Below, in pieces: positions 36,006 to 37,814 of a stretch of 37,814 nt of DNA. The position numbers and the translations under genes were made by a program. The notes beneath the pieces were generated by a model. It saw only the letters and a program-made list of their open reading frames with translations, did not search any database and was not told the origin of the DNA. Position 1 is the stretch's first letter, and the number at the start of each line of letters is the position of its first letter. Source of the stretch: Rhodococcus yananensis (GTDB lineage: Bacteria; Actinomycetota; Actinomycetes; Mycobacteriales; Mycobacteriaceae); NCBI RefSeq assembly GCF_020515525.1, contig NZ_JAIYEP010000042.1, positions 1-37,814 on the forward strand, in the 5' to 3' direction.

Positions 36006-37720
36006 TGCTGACACCCGCGCAGATCTGCCGACTCGACCCGGCAGCACTGACCGCTACCGCCGATGCCGTCGAACAGGCGAACGGCACGTTCACCGAGGCC
36101 ACCGACCAAGTGGACCGTCACGTGACCGCAGGCCTCGCGGCGTGGCACAGCGACGCCGCAGAGGCCGCACAGGTACGCGCATGGCGCAACCGCGTGGTGT
36201 ATCAGGACGTCGGCGGGACGGTCCGAAACCAAGTGGATGCGTTACGTGACGCGGCGCGCGACATGGGTGAGATGCGCGACGCGATCAGCTCCGTCGTGAA
36301 GAGCGCCATCGGTGCGGGCTTCACGGTCCGAGACAACGGCAGCGTGGTGGCGCCGAGTCCACAGACGGGGTCTGCGGAGAGCGATCTGATTCTCCAAGCG
36401 GGTCTCGACGACCCCGCCGCGACACTCCAGGCACAACTCGAACCCATGGTCGTCGCATTCGACGAACTCGATCGCGCCGCAGCCGAGACCATCAACGAGA
36501 TCACCAACCGGTTGGCGACGTTCGGCGGCGAATTCCGCACCCAGGGCGAGTGGAATGCCAAGAGCATCGACGGCGCTGCCGACGCTGCTCTCATCCTGTC
36601 GGGCGAAGCGCGGATCGGCGATCTGCGAAGGATCGGGCAACAGCTCTCTTCGAAGTCCGGTGTGTCCCTCGAGTACCTGGACGACCTCTTCCACGGTCTC
36701 GGACAGGAGAGCCTGTTCGATCTGTTCGAGACGTACAAGCGGTGGGAACTCCGCGGCGACCCTGATGCCGCGCGGTGGGCGGACGGCCTCGGCAACGGTC
36801 TGTTGACGTTGTCGAATCCGGCGTACGGCGGTTCGTGGGAGATGGTGCCACAGGATATTCGCGACACCCTTGCCGACGGCCACAGCCTGGACACGCTGGA
36901 CGAGGACACCGTCCCGACGTTCCAGCGACTCGACTCGTTGGCCGCGATAATCGGTGAAGCGAATCCGCAGTACCTGCCGGGGCCGGAGTTGGGTGTCGAA
37001 CTGACGCTTACCGCAGCCGACATATCCGAGCGGAAGGTCTCCACCCTCGAAGATGAACACGCGTGGCTCAATTTCCTCGACGAGTCCACCGCACAGACGT
37101 TCATCGACATCGGACTCCGCAACGACGAGGCGGCGTACTGGATTCTCACCGAGACCGGCGCGGATGGCTCCCCCGCCGACTTCCGACGCGACGAAGTGCT
37201 CATCCCGTTGATGAGGCGGGACTGGAGCGACGACGGCGCCGCACTCGCCCGCATGACCGACTGGATCGGCGCCGACGCCATTCCGGAGGACCCCGGCGAT
37301 CCTGCGGAGGTCACGCGGGCCGAACGTGCCGGACAGGCCGCGTTCGGGCTGGCGCACACACTGTCGACAACGAGCTCGGACTGGAATTCGACGAACAACT
37401 TCCAGGAATTGATGCAGATCGACAACGGTGGCTGGCGCGAACCGAAACACTCGATCGGCGAGACCAATCCCTTGGCGGTCCAATCCTTCGCCGAGGCACT
37501 GGCTCCGTACGCGTCCGAGATGGTCAATGCAACCGACGAGGCCACCGCCACCTACAACTTCGACGAGATAGGCCCGGTCGCTGCCAGTCGGGTGTTCACG
37601 GTCCTCAACACCGATCCGTCCGCCGCCGCCTACTTCAACGGATCCGCGTTGGCACAAGCCGATGAACTCGACCGGCAGTACACCCTACGGGCACTCCAGG
37701 GCCCCGTAGTTGTTGACTAG
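36005..37720 (+). CDS. Large WXG100-like / DUF6571-type protein, probable type VII secretion substrate
   Basis: A 571-residue protein paired with the EspC-like gene. The first 100 residues are helical and WXG100-like (Trp in LAAWHSDAAEAAQ in place of WxG, then VRNQVDALRDAARDM). A middle helical region follows (about 140-190). The C-terminal two thirds (DESTAQTFIDIGLRNDEAAY; RRDWSDDGAALARMTDWIG) resemble proteins often labelled TPR repeat region or DUF6571 in actinomycetes. No toxin catalytic motif is recognisable. ATG 36005 overlaps the upstream stop and has GAGG 7 nt upstream; GTG 36002 is an alternative. It could be an exported effector or a toxin-carrier lacking its toxin domain. Confidence 0.6.
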   Translation: MLTPAQICRLDPAALTATADAVEQANGTFTEATDQVDRHVTAGLAAWHSDAAEAAQVRAWRNRVVYQDVGGTVRNQVDALRDAARDMGEMRDAISSVVKSAIGAGFTVRDNGSVVAPSPQTGSAESDLILQAGLDDPAATLQAQLEPMVVAFDELDRAAAETINEITNRLATFGGEFRTQGEWNAKSIDGAADAALILSGEARIGDLRRIGQQLSSKSGVSLEYLDDLFHGLGQESLFDLFETYKRWELRGDPDAARWADGLGNGLLTLSNPAYGGSWEMVPQDIRDTLADGHSLDTLDEDTVPTFQRLDSLAAIIGEANPQYLPGPELGVELTLTAADISERKVSTLEDEHAWLNFLDESTAQTFIDIGLRNDEAAYWILTETGADGSPADFRRDEVLIPLMRRDWSDDGAALARMTDWIGADAIPEDPGDPAEVTRAERAGQAAFGLAHTLSTTSSDWNSTNNFQELMQIDNGGWREPKHSIGETNPLAVQSFAEALAPYASEMVNATDEATATYNFDEIGPVAASRVFTVLNTDPSAAAYFNGSALAQADELDRQYTLRALQGPVVVD

Positions 37721-37789
37721 CGGTGCCATGACCTGGGGTTTCGGTGTGTTCGGGGGCGGGTTGAGCGGGCATGGGGACAGGGATTGATC

Positions 37790-37814
37790 ATGGGTGTGTC
37801 TTACGCATCCAGAT
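37790..37814 (+). CDS. Start of a further gene, cut by the window edge
   Basis: ATG 37790 opens MGVSYASR and is preceded by ACAGGGA with 6-7 nt spacing, 69 bp after the preceding stop. Only eight codons are visible. It may be an immunity or chaperone partner of the type VII pair, but that is only positional inference. Confidence 0.3.

Noticed and set aside
1-37814. tRNA, rRNA or CRISPR features
   Set aside because: No cloverleaf, rRNA-like block or regularly spaced repeat array was recognised by eye; a dedicated scan (tRNAscan-type and CRISPR finder) was not possible.

Overview
The window is high-GC DNA with strong G/C bias at third codon positions. It encodes an antigen-85-type mycolyltransferase, a cutinase, a fused LysX, a CvnA-type histidine kinase and EspC-like type VII secretion proteins. 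This points to a mycolic-acid actinomycete, most likely Rhodococcus or a close Nocardiaceae relative. The species assignment is inference.

Region 1 (1-4140) is insertion-sequence territory. A partial IS256-type element at the left edge and a nearly complete second copy (2679-4140) lie in the same orientation. They flank a mycolyltransferase, a small membrane protein and the 3' end of an ISL3-type element. The transposase of the second copy carries both a frameshift and a changed residue at the expected first catalytic Asp. Region 2 (4141-10534) looks like a small defence or accessory island: a 13E12/DUF222 HNH protein whose 5' end abuts the IS, a convergent class II Fic protein, and a solitary HsdR-like type I restriction helicase-nuclease without HsdM or HsdS.

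Region 3 (10548-19782) is envelope and housekeeping: an MMPL transporter, LysX (lysyl-phosphatidylglycerol synthase fused to lysyl-tRNA synthetase), a nitrate-sensor-like histidine kinase, a histidine phosphatase, a small secreted protein and a small unknown. Between kinase and phosphatase sits a perfect 14-bp parS core inside a 40-nt hairpin.

Region 4 (20295-24275) is the most unusual part: a five-gene, tightly packed and apparently decaying operon. It encodes an E1/ThiF-like adenylyltransferase, a haem-oxygenase-like di-iron oxidase (HDO; frameshifted, but with a full metal-ligand set including an H-x3-D-x2-H motif), a PF10014-type 2OG-Fe dioxygenase, an ArgC-like reductase and a DapF homologue. 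The DapF homologue has Ser at the first catalytic Cys position and is truncated by a transposase remnant. I read it as a horizontally acquired pathway for an amino-acid-derived metabolite; the product is unknown.

Region 5 (24547-37814) holds an EphD-like SDR, a cutinase, a secreted repeat protein, the gltBD glutamate synthase operon (minus strand), a TetR regulator divergent from an FAD monooxygenase with two clear operator-like palindromes between them, and an overlapping EspC-like / large WXG100-like gene pair running towards the right edge. No tRNA, rRNA or CRISPR array was recognised.
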